DNA from: Lentzea kentuckyensis
Lineage (GTDB): Bacteria; Actinomycetota; Actinomycetes; Mycobacteriales; Pseudonocardiaceae
DNA length: 64,000 nucleotides
Direction: 5' to 3'
NCBI RefSeq assembly: GCF_002150765.1
Contig: NZ_MUYM01000063.1
Location: 63,484 to 127,483 of the forward strand
Position 1 is the stretch's first letter; each line of letters opens with the position of its first letter. The translations under genes were made by a program, and so were the position numbers. The notes beneath the pieces are model-generated. The model was given only the letters and a program-made list of their open reading frames with translations, was not told the origin of the DNA and ran no database searches. Shown one piece after another: positions 25,315-34,335 of this stretch.

Positions 25315-26059
25315 GCTGAGCCTGACGCGGCTGGCGGGGTCGGAGTCGTCGCAACGGCTGCTGGTGGTCGGGCCTTCGCTGGGCACCTCGGTGGCGTTGC
25401 TCTGGCGGGACAGCGCGCTGGCGCTCGGCGGGGAGTTCGAGGTGATCGGCTGGGACCTGCCCGGCCACGGCTCTGGCGCTCCCGCGAAGGAGCCGTTCAC
25501 CGTCGAGGACATCGCGGACGAGCTGATCGGGCGGGTTGCGGCGTTGGGCGGCGGAAGGCGGATCGAGTACGCCGGGGTGTCGTTCGGCGGCGCGGTCGGG
25601 TTCGAGCTGGCCACGCGAGCAGAAGGGCCGTTCGAGGCGGTCGTGTGCATCGGGGCGGCGCCGCGGATCGGATTGCCTGAGGCGTGGCGGGAGCGTGCCG
25701 CGTTGGTGCGGCGGGCCGGTACGCCGGTGATGGTCGAGGGGTCGGCGCAGCGGTGGTTCGCGCCGGGGTTCGTCGAGCGGGCGCCGCAGGTGGCCGGGGG
25801 ACTGCTCAGGGCGTTGGCCGACGCGGACAAGGAGTCGTACGCGTTGGCGTGCGAGGCGTTGGGCCGGTTCGAAGCCGGTGCGGCGGTGCGGCCGTGCAAG
25901 GTGTTGGTGGGGGAGCACGACGTCGTGGTGTCACCGGCGACGGCTGATCGGGTGCTCGGCGGGTGCGGGCATCTGCCTCCCGCCGAGGTTCCGGCGGCGG
26001 TGGCCGAGGTGTTGGTCCAGGTGCTTGAGGAGATGCGGTGTCGTACGACGACGGCATGA
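25304..26059 (+). CDS. pcaD: 3-Oxoadipate enol-lactonase (251 aa)
   Basis: An alpha/beta hydrolase: oxyanion region VGPSLGTS (about 17-24), nucleophile elbow GVSFGG (near 91-96), acid in GEHDVV and His in GCGHLPP. It opens the enol-lactone to 3-oxoadipate. In many actinobacteria this enzyme is fused to PcaC (PcaL). Here the last 22 bases overlap the pcaC start in another frame, so the two are separate chains. Confidence 0.88.
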   Translation: MAAELSLTRLAGSESSQRLLVVGPSLGTSVALLWRDSALALGGEFEVIGWDLPGHGSGAPAKEPFTVEDIADELIGRVAALGGGRRIEYAGVSFGGAVGFELATRAEGPFEAVVCIGAAPRIGLPEAWRERAALVRRAGTPVMVEGSAQRWFAPGFVERAPQVAGGLLRALADADKESYALACEALGRFEAGAAVRPCKVLVGEHDVVVSPATADRVLGGCGHLPPAEVPAAVAEVLVQVLEEMRCRTTTA

Positions 26060-26397
26060 AGGTTCGGCGTGAGGTGCTGGGAGACGCGCATGTGGACCGC
26101 GCGAAGCCGGACGAGTTCACAAAGGACTTCCAGGACTTCATCACGCGGTATGCGTGGGGCGAGATCTGGACGCGGCCTGGGCTGGACCGGCGGATGCGCA
26201 GCGCGATCACGCTCACGGCGTTGATCGCGCACGGGCACTGGGACGAGTTGAAGCTGCACGTCGCGGCGGCCCGGCGGAACGGGTTGAGCGTCGAGGAGAT
26301 CGGTGAAGTGATCTTGCAGAGCGCGATCTACTGCGGGGTGCCCGCGGCGAACCACGCGTTCTCTGTGGCACGTCAGGTCTTGCGGGAGGACACATGA
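26038..26397 (+). CDS. pcaC: 4-Carboxymuconolactone decarboxylase (119 aa)
   Basis: A complete CMD-family protein: RREVLGDAHVDRA, then LITRYAWGEIW-like and the conserved TLTALIAHGHWDEL and HVAAARRNGLS, ending in a helix with YCGVPAANHAF. It decarboxylates 4-carboxymuconolactone to the enol-lactone used by PcaD. The start is GTG 26038, inside the end of pcaD. It overlaps pobA by ATGA. Confidence 0.92.
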   Translation: MSYDDGMKVRREVLGDAHVDRAKPDEFTKDFQDFITRYAWGEIWTRPGLDRRMRSAITLTALIAHGHWDELKLHVAAARRNGLSVEEIGEVILQSAIYCGVPAANHAFSVARQVLREDT

Positions 26398-27569
26398 ACA
26401 CGCAGAAAACCCAGGTCGGCATCGTCGGCGCCGGACCGGCCGGTCTCATGCTCTCGCACCTGTTGTCGCTCAACGGGATCGACAGCATCGTCGTCGACAA
26501 CAGAACGCGCGTGGAGATCGAGAACACGGTCCGCGCCGGCATCCTGGAGGCCGACAGCGCCCGGCTGCTCGTCGACACCGGGGTGTCCGATCGGGTGCTG
26601 CGCGACGGACATCCGCACGAGGGCATCGACCTGCGGTTCGGCGGCGAGAGCCATCGCATCGACTTCCGCGCGCTCGTGGGCGAATCGGTCTGGCTCTACC
26701 CGCAGACCGACGTGTTCGTCGACCTCGCGAACGCCCGCGAACGCGACGGCGGCGACGTGCGGTTCGGCGTCAGCGACACGTCGGTCGACATCACCGAGCC
26801 CGCGATCCGCTTCACCGACAGCGACGGCGTCCGCCAGGAGGTGCGCTGCGACCTGCTGGTCGGCGCGGACGGCTCCCGCTCGATCTGCCGGGCGCAAGTG
26901 CCGGAATCCATGCGCACGCACAGCTTCCGCGAGTACCCGTTCGCCTGGTTCGGCATCATCACCGAGGCCCCGCGCAGCGCCCCCGAACTGGTCTACGCGC
27001 ACTCACCGCACGGGTTCGCGCTGATCAGCCAGCGCACCGAAACCCACCAGCGCATGTACTTCCAGTGCGACCCGGAGACCGACCCCACCGCGTGGTCGGC
27101 GGACCAGATCTGGCAGGAACTGCAGGCGCGCGTCGCCGGGCCGGACGGCTTCACCCTCAACGAGGGACCGATCACCGAGAAGACGGTGCTGCGCTTCCGG
27201 TCGTTCGTCGCGGAACCCATGCGCCACGGCAAACTCCTGCTCGCCGGCGACGCCGCCCACACCGTGCCGCCGACCGGCGCGAAGGGCCTCAACCTCGCGC
27301 TGGCGGACGTGAAGGTGCTGGCCGAGCTCATCGAGCGCGCGCTGCTCAAGAACGATGCCGAAGCCCTGGACGAGTACGGCCCGCGCGCGCTGGACCGGGT
27401 GTGGAAGGCACAGCACTTCTCGTACTGGATGACGACGATGCTGCACGCCCTGCCGGGCGCGACGGACTTCGACGTGCGCCGCCAGCTCGGCGAGCTGGGC
27501 TCGGTGGTCGGCTCGGAGGCGGGCTCGCGGTTCCTCGCCGAGGGCTACACCGGCCGCTGGCCCGCATAA
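26394..27569 (+). CDS. pobA: 4-Hydroxybenzoate 3-monooxygenase (391 aa)
   Basis: A FAD-dependent class A hydroxylase of standard length. The dinucleotide motif is GAGPAG (12-17), with DLLVGADGSRS and the FAD ribityl motif GDAAHTVPPTGAKGLN. The substrate-side residues of the PobA group appear as TVRAGILE and AHSPHGFAL. It converts 4-hydroxybenzoate to protocatechuate, feeding the pca genes directly upstream. Its last 25 bases overlap the convergent moeA gene. Confidence 0.93.
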   Translation: MNTQKTQVGIVGAGPAGLMLSHLLSLNGIDSIVVDNRTRVEIENTVRAGILEADSARLLVDTGVSDRVLRDGHPHEGIDLRFGGESHRIDFRALVGESVWLYPQTDVFVDLANARERDGGDVRFGVSDTSVDITEPAIRFTDSDGVRQEVRCDLLVGADGSRSICRAQVPESMRTHSFREYPFAWFGIITEAPRSAPELVYAHSPHGFALISQRTETHQRMYFQCDPETDPTAWSADQIWQELQARVAGPDGFTLNEGPITEKTVLRFRSFVAEPMRHGKLLLAGDAAHTVPPTGAKGLNLALADVKVLAELIERALLKNDAEALDEYGPRALDRVWKAQHFSYWMTTMLHALPGATDFDVRRQLGELGSVVGSEAGSRFLAEGYTGRWPA

Positions 27570-28855
27570 GTGAGCAGTTCCACCTCGCCGCCTTCGTGAC
27601 CGGGTGGAACGACCGCGAGCGCGTCGGCCAGCGCCGCACCCCACAGCGAACCCGGCCGGTCGTGGCCGGCCGGGACAACCTCTCCGCCGGTCCGGACGAC
27701 CGGGACCAGCCGGGTGTCTCTCGGGTGCGCGCAGGCGTCCTGAAGCCACGCGGTGACCGGTGGGCGGGCGGTGTGGCCGCCGAGGGTGTCGAGCAACGGC
27801 CGGAGCAGGGTCAGCACCGCGGCCAGGGCGGCGAACGGGTTGCCCGGCAGGCCGACGACGTAGCGGCCGTCGGGGAGAACGGCGAGCAGCATCGGATGGC
27901 CGGGGCGGCAGGCGACGCCGCTGACCAGGATCTCCGCGCCCAGGTCGGCGAGCAGGCGCCGCAGGTGATCCGCCGGGCCGACCGAGGTGGCGCCGCAGGT
28001 GACGAGGACGTCGGCTGTGTCGAAGGTCGGGGCGTTGGCGGGGAGCGGATCGGCGGCGGTCGGGGCGTTGGCTGGATTGTCGCGTGGGTGGGTGGTGGCG
28101 AGCAGGTCGGCCGCGCCGAACGTCAGGGCGTCGGCGAGGGCGGCCGGATCGTCGCGTAGGTGAGTGGTGCCGAGGAGCTCGGCTCCGGCCAGCAGGCCGG
28201 GCAGCATCGGGCCGATGGCGTCGCGGACCCGGCCAGGCCGCGGCGGACCGGAATGAAGGAGCTCATCTCCGGTCACGATCACGGCGACGCGCGGGCGGCG
28301 GTGGACCAGCAGGGTGTCGTGGCCGGCACCCGCGGCCAAGCCCAGGACGGCCGGCGTGACGACGGAGCCGGCGGGGATCAGTTCGTCGCCGGCCGACCAG
28401 TCCTCGCCTCGGCGGCGGATGTGTTTGCCGATGTGAGGCGGGGCGACTCGGCGTGTGCAGTTGTCGTGATGTTGACATGCAGCATGTTGACATTGCGCAC
28501 TCGCAGCTTCTGTTAGCAGAGCTCCGTCGACCGCGCAGATCTCCACCGGCAGCACGCGGTCGGCACCGTCCGGTACCGGCGCGCCCGTGGCCACGCCGAA
28601 CGCCTCCCCGCAGCGCAGGAACACCGACGGCACCGGGTCGCCGGCCGCCACGCGTCCCACGATCGTCCACGGGCCTGGCCCGGCGGTCGCGTAGCCGTCC
28701 ATCGCCGAGGTGTCGCAGGTCGGCTGGCTGGCCAGGGCGCGCACACCTGAGGCGAGCGCCAGGCCCAGGCCGTCGGCTAGGGCGACCTCGACGGCGTCCA
28801 GGGGTTTGGCTGCGTTCCGTGCTGTCCGACGGGCGAGCGTCCAGGGCATGTTCAT
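27545..28855 (-). CDS. moeA: Molybdopterin molybdenumtransferase MoeA with unusual insertions (436 aa)
   Basis: Inserts molybdenum into molybdopterin. Landmarks are SAMDGYA (50-56), GAPVPDGADRVLPVE (91-105), the MoCF-domain GDEL and TCGATSVGPADH, and GLPGNPFAAL. Two insertions are unusual: a Cys/His cluster (Cys122, His124, Cys127, His129-130, Cys133, His141) made by a 15-base tandem repeat, and a duplicated segment near 235-290 (TTHLRDDPAA, then TTHPRDNPAN). It is divergent from the OFA transporter across a GntR-type operator, fitting a need for Mo cofactor in the Mo-formate dehydrogenase. Confidence 0.85.
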   Translation of the reverse strand: MNMPWTLARRTARNAAKPLDAVEVALADGLGLALASGVRALASQPTCDTSAMDGYATAGPGPWTIVGRVAAGDPVPSVFLRCGEAFGVATGAPVPDGADRVLPVEICAVDGALLTEAASAQCQHAACQHHDNCTRRVAPPHIGKHIRRRGEDWSAGDELIPAGSVVTPAVLGLAAGAGHDTLLVHRRPRVAVIVTGDELLHSGPPRPGRVRDAIGPMLPGLLAGAELLGTTHLRDDPAALADALTFGAADLLATTHPRDNPANAPTAADPLPANAPTFDTADVLVTCGATSVGPADHLRRLLADLGAEILVSGVACRPGHPMLLAVLPDGRYVVGLPGNPFAALAAVLTLLRPLLDTLGGHTARPPVTAWLQDACAHPRDTRLVPVVRTGGEVVPAGHDRPGSLWGAALADALAVVPPGHEGGEVELLTYAGQRPV

Positions 28856-28881
28856 GTGGGCTCCCGTGGTATAGCCTACCT

Positions 28882-28897
28882 CATACTGTATGCAATC
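28882..28897. promoter_or_regulatory. Proposed GntR operator A (OFA transporter / moeA)
   Basis: CATACTGTATGCAATC: a perfect palindrome CATAC-T-GTATG (28882-28892) followed by CAATC. The preceding CCTACCT is shared with operator B. It lies 26 bases before the transporter ATG and 27 before the divergent moeA start. Confidence 0.7.
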
Positions 28898-28917
28898 CTC
28901 GGAACGGGGTGAAGGGC

Positions 28918-30159
28918 ATGCCAGTCGCGACTTACGTCCGTGATCACGTCGGCAGGCTCTACCGGGTGGGGGAGACCGACGTCGAGGTGTCGGGGCGCTC
29001 GCGCCGTGCGGTGCTGTGGGCGGCGTGGGCGGCGATGCTCGCGGCCGGCATCGGGCAGTACGGCTTCGGAGCGCTGATCCCGCAACTGCAGGACCGGTGG
29101 AGCGTGCCGGAGTTGTTCTGGGCCTTGGCGTTGTGGACCGTGTGCCAGGCGGGCACGGCGTTTCCGGCGGCCTGGTTGAGGCAGCAGAGGAGACTCACGG
29201 CGACCGGTGCCATGTGGATCGGCGCGATTCTGTGCGGCACCGGGCTGCTGACGCTCGGGCAGGGTCAGCTGGTCGGGTACGCCGTACTCGGCGGCATCGG
29301 CGCCGGTTTGGTCTACGCGACGTGCCTCGGCACTGTCGTCCGGTGGTATCCGGAGCGTGTCACCAGGAAGGTCGCGTTCGTCAGCGCGGCGTTCCCGTAC
29401 GGGTCGGTGCCGTTCGTGATCGCCGCCGGGATCTTCTTCGGCGACGGGTTCCTGCTGCAGGCGGCCATCGCGGTCACGGTGATCGTGGCGGTGGCGGGCG
29501 TGTTCCTGAAGGACCCGCCCGAGCACTGGTGGCCGCCGCACGTCCCGCCGCGCGAGTGGGCGTTGGACCGGGCGCGGGTGCCGAACCGTGCGGCGCTCAA
29601 GGAGTTCAGGCCCGAAGAAGCCATGCGGTGCGGCACGTTCTGGTGGCTGTACGGCGGTGTGGCGTTCGCGGCGGCGGTGTCGCTCTACGACCTGGCGTAC
29701 CTGCCGCTGTTCGTCGGCGACAAGGTGCTCGGAGCCGTCGCGCTGGCCACCCTCGCCGCGGCCACCGGTACCGGACGGGTGCTGGTCGGGCGGATCTCGG
29801 ACCGGGTCGGGCGCAGGAAGGCGCTTGTACACACCTTGTCCACAGGCGGTGTGGCGCAGTTCGTATTGCTGTATTCGCAGAACACCGTGTGCCTGCTGGT
29901 CGGCGCGGCGCTCGCGGGCCTCGGCACCGGGTGCTGTTACTCGTTGCTGGTCGGCGTCACCAGGGAGTACTTCGGCGAGACGAACGGCGCGCAGAACTTC
30001 GGCGTGCTCTACACCGCGAAGGCCGCCGGGGCGCTCCTGGCCGCCATCGTGCTCGCCTCGCAGGGGCCCGCGTTCGCGTTCGTCGCGGCGGGCGTGCTCG
30101 GGCTGGCGGGCGCGGTGCTCACCCGGCATCTCTCGCAACCGGGAAGGCCGCGGCTGTGA
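28918..30159 (+). CDS. MFS transporter of the oxalate/formate antiporter (OFA) group (413 aa)
   Basis: Twelve predicted membrane helices with a cytoplasmic loop near 195-235. The second half has the MFS signature GRISDRVGRRKALV. The first helix region QYGFGALIPQLQDRW and the GYAVLGGIGAGLVYATCLGTVVRWYPERV segment are typical of OFA-family members, which exchange oxalate or related dicarboxylates for formate. The operator shared with the oxc/frc and formate dehydrogenase loci supports oxalate uptake (inference). ATG at 28918; GTGA overlap with the next gene. Confidence 0.8.
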   Translation: MPVATYVRDHVGRLYRVGETDVEVSGRSRRAVLWAAWAAMLAAGIGQYGFGALIPQLQDRWSVPELFWALALWTVCQAGTAFPAAWLRQQRRLTATGAMWIGAILCGTGLLTLGQGQLVGYAVLGGIGAGLVYATCLGTVVRWYPERVTRKVAFVSAAFPYGSVPFVIAAGIFFGDGFLLQAAIAVTVIVAVAGVFLKDPPEHWWPPHVPPREWALDRARVPNRAALKEFRPEEAMRCGTFWWLYGGVAFAAAVSLYDLAYLPLFVGDKVLGAVALATLAAATGTGRVLVGRISDRVGRRKALVHTLSTGGVAQFVLLYSQNTVCLLVGAALAGLGTGCCYSLLVGVTREYFGETNGAQNFGVLYTAKAAGALLAAIVLASQGPAFAFVAAGVLGLAGAVLTRHLSQPGRPRL

Positions 30160-30695
30160 GCCGCGTGCCCACCCTCGCGAAAGGCTGGCACCAGACGCCC
30201 GCGGACGGCTGTTGCCTGATGGAACTGACATCGGTGCTCGCGGGCGAGGTGTGGTCGGACCGGCCCGCCTGCGTGCATCCGGTGCTGGCGTGCGTGGCGC
30301 GGTGCGTCAACGATCAGTCCACAGCGGACGGACGGCGCAAGCTGCTGCCGTTCGCCACCAAGGTGATCGGGACGCGGAAGGCGCCGGCGCGGGCACTCGT
30401 CGCGCATTGCGTGCGCAGGGCCGGGATCGTCGTGCCGCGGTGGTGGCCGCGCGACTGGGTCGTGGTCAGGGCGGTGCGGGCGTTGACCGGGGACGAGGTG
30501 TTGCGGCGCCTGCTCGACGAGTGCGTCGCGATCTGCAGGGAGGAAGCACGTGGGACGGGTGACGAGCAGGCGGCGCGTGGTGCGGCTGGTGGACGACGCG
30601 GCCACCGTGCGACCGGACACGCTGGCGGTCGAGGAACCGCTGGAGATCCGCGTGCGGGGCAGGTCCCTCGCCGTGACCATGCGCACGCCGGGTGA
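30156..30695 (+). CDS. Conserved hypothetical protein between OFA transporter and fdhD (179 aa)
   Basis: The N-terminal 120 residues look like a real small protein: [19 protein letters not shown], then [16 protein letters not shown] and [12 protein letters not shown], with five Cys. I recognise similar small proteins in actinobacteria but know no function. It starts on GTG, overlapping the transporter stop (GTGA). The last 146 bases overlap fdhD in another frame, and the Gly/Arg-rich tail ([15 protein letters not shown] on) may simply follow fdhD codon bias. Confidence 0.6.
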   Translation: MSRVPTLAKGWHQTPADGCCLMELTSVLAGEVWSDRPACVHPVLACVARCVNDQSTADGRRKLLPFATKVIGTRKAPARALVAHCVRRAGIVVPRWWPRDWVVVRAVRALTGDEVLRRLLDECVAICREEARGTGDEQAARGAAGGRRGHRATGHAGGRGTAGDPRAGQVPRRDHAHAG

Positions 30696-31389
30696 CGACT
30701 TCGACCTCGCCGCGGGCTTCCTGGCCAGCGAAGGCGTCGTGCGCAGCCCGTCCGACATCGCCTCCATCCGCTACTGCGCGGGCGCCACGGTGGACGGCGG
30801 CAACACCTACAACGTGCTGGACGTCGGCCTCGCGGACGGCGTCGCGCCACCCGACCCGTCGATCGAGCGCAACTTCTACACCACGTCGTCGTGCGGCCTG
30901 TGCGGCAAGGCGAGCCTGGACGCCGTGCGCACCACCGCGACCTGGCAGGTGGCGGCCGACCCGATCCGGCTCGACCCGAAGATGATCACCGAGTTCCCCA
31001 CGAAACTCCGTGCCGCGCAACGGGTCTTCGACCGGACGGGCGGGCTGCACGCGGCCGGGCTGTTCGACGCCGACGGCAATCTGTTGTGCCTGCGGGAGGA
31101 TGTCGGCCGGCACAACGCGGTCGACAAGGTGGTCGGCTGGGCCACCCGCAACGGCCGGCTGCCGCTGACGAGCACGGTGCTGATGGTGAGCGGCCGGGCG
31201 TCGTTCGAGCTGGTGCAGAAGGCGGTCATGGCCGGGATTCCGGTGCTCACCGCGGTGTCCGCGCCGTCGTCGCTCGCCGCCGACCTGGCCGAGGAGATGG
31301 GCGTGACGCTCGTCGGGTTCCTCCGGGGCAGCTCGATGAACGTCTACACCGGAGGCCACCGCCTCGGCGTCACCGCCGGGGCGCGTTAG
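30550..31389 (+). CDS. fdhD: Formate dehydrogenase sulfur carrier FdhD (279 aa)
   Basis: Transfers sulfur from the cysteine desulfurase to the bis-MGD cofactor, needed for active Mo-formate dehydrogenase. The catalytic CGLC (Cys115, Cys118) in [14 protein letters not shown], the [13 protein letters not shown] motif (50-62) and [13 protein letters not shown] are all present. The Mo-formate dehydrogenase genes are 28 kb away in this window but share the operator type found at the head of this operon. Confidence 0.93.
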   Translation: MGRVTSRRRVVRLVDDAATVRPDTLAVEEPLEIRVRGRSLAVTMRTPGDDFDLAAGFLASEGVVRSPSDIASIRYCAGATVDGGNTYNVLDVGLADGVAPPDPSIERNFYTTSSCGLCGKASLDAVRTTATWQVAADPIRLDPKMITEFPTKLRAAQRVFDRTGGLHAAGLFDADGNLLCLREDVGRHNAVDKVVGWATRNGRLPLTSTVLMVSGRASFELVQKAVMAGIPVLTAVSAPSSLAADLAEEMGVTLVGFLRGSSMNVYTGGHRLGVTAGAR

Positions 31390-31405
31390 GCCGGAAGGAG
31401 TCCTC

Positions 31406-31425
31406 CGCGCGGATGATGCCGCGCG
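31406..31425 (+). terminator. Hairpin after fdhD
   Basis: CGCGCGG (31406-31412) pairs with CCGCGCG (31419-31425) around a 6-base loop, 17 bases after the fdhD stop and ahead of the ABC gene. No U-tract. Confidence 0.45.
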
Positions 31426-31465
31426 ACGGACGCGATCTTGGTACGAACCGCATAACGTTCCCGGC

Positions 31466-32335
31466 ATGTTGAACGTGAGGGGGATCAGCCGGAGTTTCGG
31501 CGATCACAAGGTGCTCGACGAGGTGAGCTTCGACGTCCGACCCGGCCGGATGACGGGCTTCCTGGGCGCGAACGGGTCGGGCAAGACGACCACGATGCGC
31601 ATCGTGCTGGGGGTGCTCGCCGCGCACGGGGGCTCGGTGAGCTGGCAGGGTCAGGTGATCACGCCGCAGAACCGCCCGCACTTCGGCTACATGCCAGAGG
31701 AAAGAGGCCTGTACCCGAAGATGAAGGTGCGCGAGCAGATCACCTGGCTCGGCCGCCTGCACGGTGTCGAGAGGACGGTCGCGCAGCGCAACACCGACCA
31801 GTTGCTCGAGGACCTGGAGCTGACCGGGCGCGCGAACGACCGGCTGGAACAGCTGTCGCTCGGCAACCAGCAGCGCGTGCAGATCGCCGCCGCGCTGGTG
31901 CACGACCCCGAGGTGCTGATCCTGGACGAGCCGTTCTCCGGCCTCGACCCGATCGCCGTCGAGACCGTGCTGGACGTGCTGCGCAAGCGGGCCGCGAGCG
32001 GGGTGCCGGTGCTGTTCTCCAGCCACCAGCTGGCGATCGTGGAACGCCTCTGCGACGACGTGGTGATCATCTCGAAGGGACGGATCGCCGCGAAGGGGTC
32101 GCGGGAGGAACTGCGGCAGGCCCATGCGAGCGAACGCTACGAGATCGTCGTCGCGGAGGACGCGGGCTGGATCCGCGATCTTCCCGGCACGACGCTGGTG
32201 GAGCTCGACGGGCCGCGTGCGGTCTTCGAGTCCGCACCTCAGCAGGTGCTCAAGGCGGCGTTGGACCGCGGCGAGGTCCGTTCGTTCACGCCCGTCGTGC
32301 CCACGCTCGACGAGATCTTCAAGGAAGTGATCTGA
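31466..32335 (+). CDS. ABC transporter ATP-binding protein, NatA/DrrA-like (289 aa)
   Basis: Walker A GANGSGKT (34-41), signature LSLGNQQRV, Walker B VLILDEPFSGLD and the switch His in SSHQ. A C-terminal extension of about 80 residues (after SREELRQAH) is typical of NatA/DrrA-type exporters. It pairs with the permease 1 base downstream. The substrate is unknown; Na+ or drug export is common in the family. Confidence 0.9.
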   Translation: MLNVRGISRSFGDHKVLDEVSFDVRPGRMTGFLGANGSGKTTTMRIVLGVLAAHGGSVSWQGQVITPQNRPHFGYMPEERGLYPKMKVREQITWLGRLHGVERTVAQRNTDQLLEDLELTGRANDRLEQLSLGNQQRVQIAAALVHDPEVLILDEPFSGLDPIAVETVLDVLRKRAASGVPVLFSSHQLAIVERLCDDVVIISKGRIAAKGSREELRQAHASERYEIVVAEDAGWIRDLPGTTLVELDGPRAVFESAPQQVLKAALDRGEVRSFTPVVPTLDEIFKEVI

Positions 32336-32336
32336 C

Positions 32337-33419
32337 ATGACCGCGACTACTTCCAAGAAGGCCTCCTTCAGCCAGGCGACGTGGCTCGTCGCCGAACGTG
32401 AGATGAAGACCCTGGTCACCACCAAGGGTTTCTGGATCGGCTTCCTCTTCACGGTCGTCGCGCTGTTCGCGCTCACCGTGCTGCCGACCGTGTTCGGCGG
32501 CGACGACCCGAAGGTCGCGGCCGTCGGCTCGGCCGTGCAAGTGGTGCAGGGCAAGCATCTCGACGTCCGCGAGGTCTCCAGCGTCCAGGAGGCCGCGGAC
32601 CTCGTCAGGGCCGACGACGTCGAGGCGGCGATCGTGCCGGACGGCAGCGGGATCAAGGTCCTCGCGCTGAACGACCCGCCGAACGACGTGATCCGCGAGC
32701 TCGTCCAGTCGCCTCCGGTCGAACTGCTGGACGCCTCCGCGGTGAACAACGGCCAGCGGTCCGTCACGGTGGTGGTGTTCGGGTTGGTGTTCCTGATGTT
32801 CGGCATGGGCGGCGCGGCGATCGCGCAGAGCACCGTGACCGAGAAGCAGACCCGGATCGTCGAGATCCTGGTGTCCACCGTGCCGGTGCGGGCGTTGCTC
32901 GCGGGCAAGATCCTCGGGCACACGATCCTGACGCTCGGCCAGGTCGTCGTGCTCGCGCTCACCGCGCCGATCGCGCTTCGGGTCGCCGGGCTGGGGGAGT
33001 TGCTGGGGGTGGTGGCACCCGCGGTGGGCTGGTTCGTGCCGTTCGTGATGCTCGGGTTCGTGCTGATCTCGTCGATGTGGGCGGTCGCGGGCTCGCTGGT
33101 CAGCCGCCAGGAGGACCTCGGCTCCACGATGGGCGTGGTCATGCTCGCGGTGATGGGCCCGTACTTCGGCGTGCAGTTCTTCCACGAGAACCCCGCGGTG
33201 CTCGGCGTGATGTCGTTCGTGCCCTTCACCGCCGGGGTCGCGATGCCGGTCCGGTTGTTCGCGCAGCAGGCCGAACCGTGGGAGGCGCTGGTCTCGCTCG
33301 GGATCCTGGCGGCGACCGTCGCGGTGATCCTGCTGGTCGCGTCACGGCTCTACACCGGATCGCTGATGCAGACCGGTGGGCGGGTGAAACTGTCCAAGGC
33401 CTGGGCGCCTGCAGAATAG
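32337..33419 (+). CDS. ABC-2 type permease, NatB-like (360 aa)
   Basis: The first helix is at about 32-52, then a large extracytoplasmic domain (55-140) as in NatB. Five helices follow at about 143-165, 190-215, 225-250, 260-285 and 305-325. SQATWLVAEREMKTLVTTKG is the usual cytoplasmic N-terminus. Partner of the preceding ATPase. Confidence 0.88.
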   Translation: MTATTSKKASFSQATWLVAEREMKTLVTTKGFWIGFLFTVVALFALTVLPTVFGGDDPKVAAVGSAVQVVQGKHLDVREVSSVQEAADLVRADDVEAAIVPDGSGIKVLALNDPPNDVIRELVQSPPVELLDASAVNNGQRSVTVVVFGLVFLMFGMGGAAIAQSTVTEKQTRIVEILVSTVPVRALLAGKILGHTILTLGQVVVLALTAPIALRVAGLGELLGVVAPAVGWFVPFVMLGFVLISSMWAVAGSLVSRQEDLGSTMGVVMLAVMGPYFGVQFFHENPAVLGVMSFVPFTAGVAMPVRLFAQQAEPWEALVSLGILAATVAVILLVASRLYTGSLMQTGGRVKLSKAWAPAE

Positions 33420-33423
33420 GCGC

Positions 33424-34335
33424 ATGATCGCTGATCCGATTCGTCTCGCCGTCGTCGGCCTGGGCGCCATGGGCACCCGGATGCTGACGGCGGCGCGGGC
33501 ACATCCCGGCTACACCGTGGTCGCGGGCGTCGACGTCGTACCCAGCACGCTCGACGTCCCTGTCGTCACCTCGCTCGACGACGTGCTGTCCGATGTGGAC
33601 GCGGTGTACATCGCGACCCCGCCCGCGTCCCACGCCGCGCTCGTGACCAAGGCGTTCGCGGCGGGCAAGGCGGTGTTCTGCGAGAAGCCGCTCGCGGTCG
33701 ACCTCGCCGAGGCCCGCGCTATGGCGGCCGCGGCCAGGGGACGGCCGAACGCGGTGAACTTCGCGTTGTCCGACATGGTGGCGACGATCGAGATCGAACG
33801 GCGGCTGCAGGAGCTGGGCGCGCTGCGGGGCGTGGAGATCAGGCTGCAGTTTCCGCGCTGGCCGCGGGCGTTCCAGGCGGACGCCGACTGGCTCGCGCGG
33901 TCCGCACAGGGCGGGTTCGTCCGCGAGGTGTTGTCGCACTTCATCTATCTGACGGACCGGCTGCTCGGGCCGCTCACCGTCGAGTCGGTGTCGTCGGACT
34001 TCCCCGAGCCCGGTGCCGCCGAGGTGGCCGCGCGTGGTGTGTTGCGGGGAAGCGGCGTGCCGGTGCACGTGTCGGCGTTCTCCGGGCTGGCCGGGCCCGA
34101 GATCTACGAGTGGACGATGTGGGGCACCGAACGTTCGCTGCGGCTGGAACAGTGGGCTGATCTGTCCACTTCGGATGGTGGCGCGTGGGAGCCGGTGCCG
34201 TTGCGGCAGACGGGTTCCGAATCCTCGCGCCTCACCCTGTTCGCACAGGCCGTGCGCGGTGAACACCCGCGCGACCTGGCTGACTTCGAGAGCGGGCTGC
34301 GGGTGGCCGAGGTGATCGAGGCGTTCCTGCGTTAG
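33424..34335 (+). CDS. Gfo/Idh/MocA-family oxidoreductase (303 aa)
   Basis: N-terminal Rossmann domain: LAVVGLGAMGTRML (8-21), AVYIATPPASHA, and the EKP motif CEKPLAVD where Lys contacts NAD(P). The C-terminal half is the alpha/beta substrate domain. It probably oxidises or reduces a sugar or polyol; the substrate is unknown. Starts 4 bases after the permease stop. Confidence 0.85.
   Translation: MIADPIRLAVVGLGAMGTRMLTAARAHPGYTVVAGVDVVPSTLDVPVVTSLDDVLSDVDAVYIATPPASHAALVTKAFAAGKAVFCEKPLAVDLAEARAMAAAARGRPNAVNFALSDMVATIEIERRLQELGALRGVEIRLQFPRWPRAFQADADWLARSAQGGFVREVLSHFIYLTDRLLGPLTVESVSSDFPEPGAAEVAARGVLRGSGVPVHVSAFSGLAGPEIYEWTMWGTERSLRLEQWADLSTSDGGAWEPVPLRQTGSESSRLTLFAQAVRGEHPRDLADFESGLRVAEVIEAFLR

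Noticed and set aside
28440-28520. Mobile-element remnant in moeA
   Set aside because: The lower-GC insert is explained by a simple 15-base tandem repeat and keeps the reading frame; there are no terminal inverted repeats or target duplication.
26394-28855. moeA as part of the pobA operon
   Set aside because: The genes are convergent with a 25-base overlap, so they are not co-transcribed.
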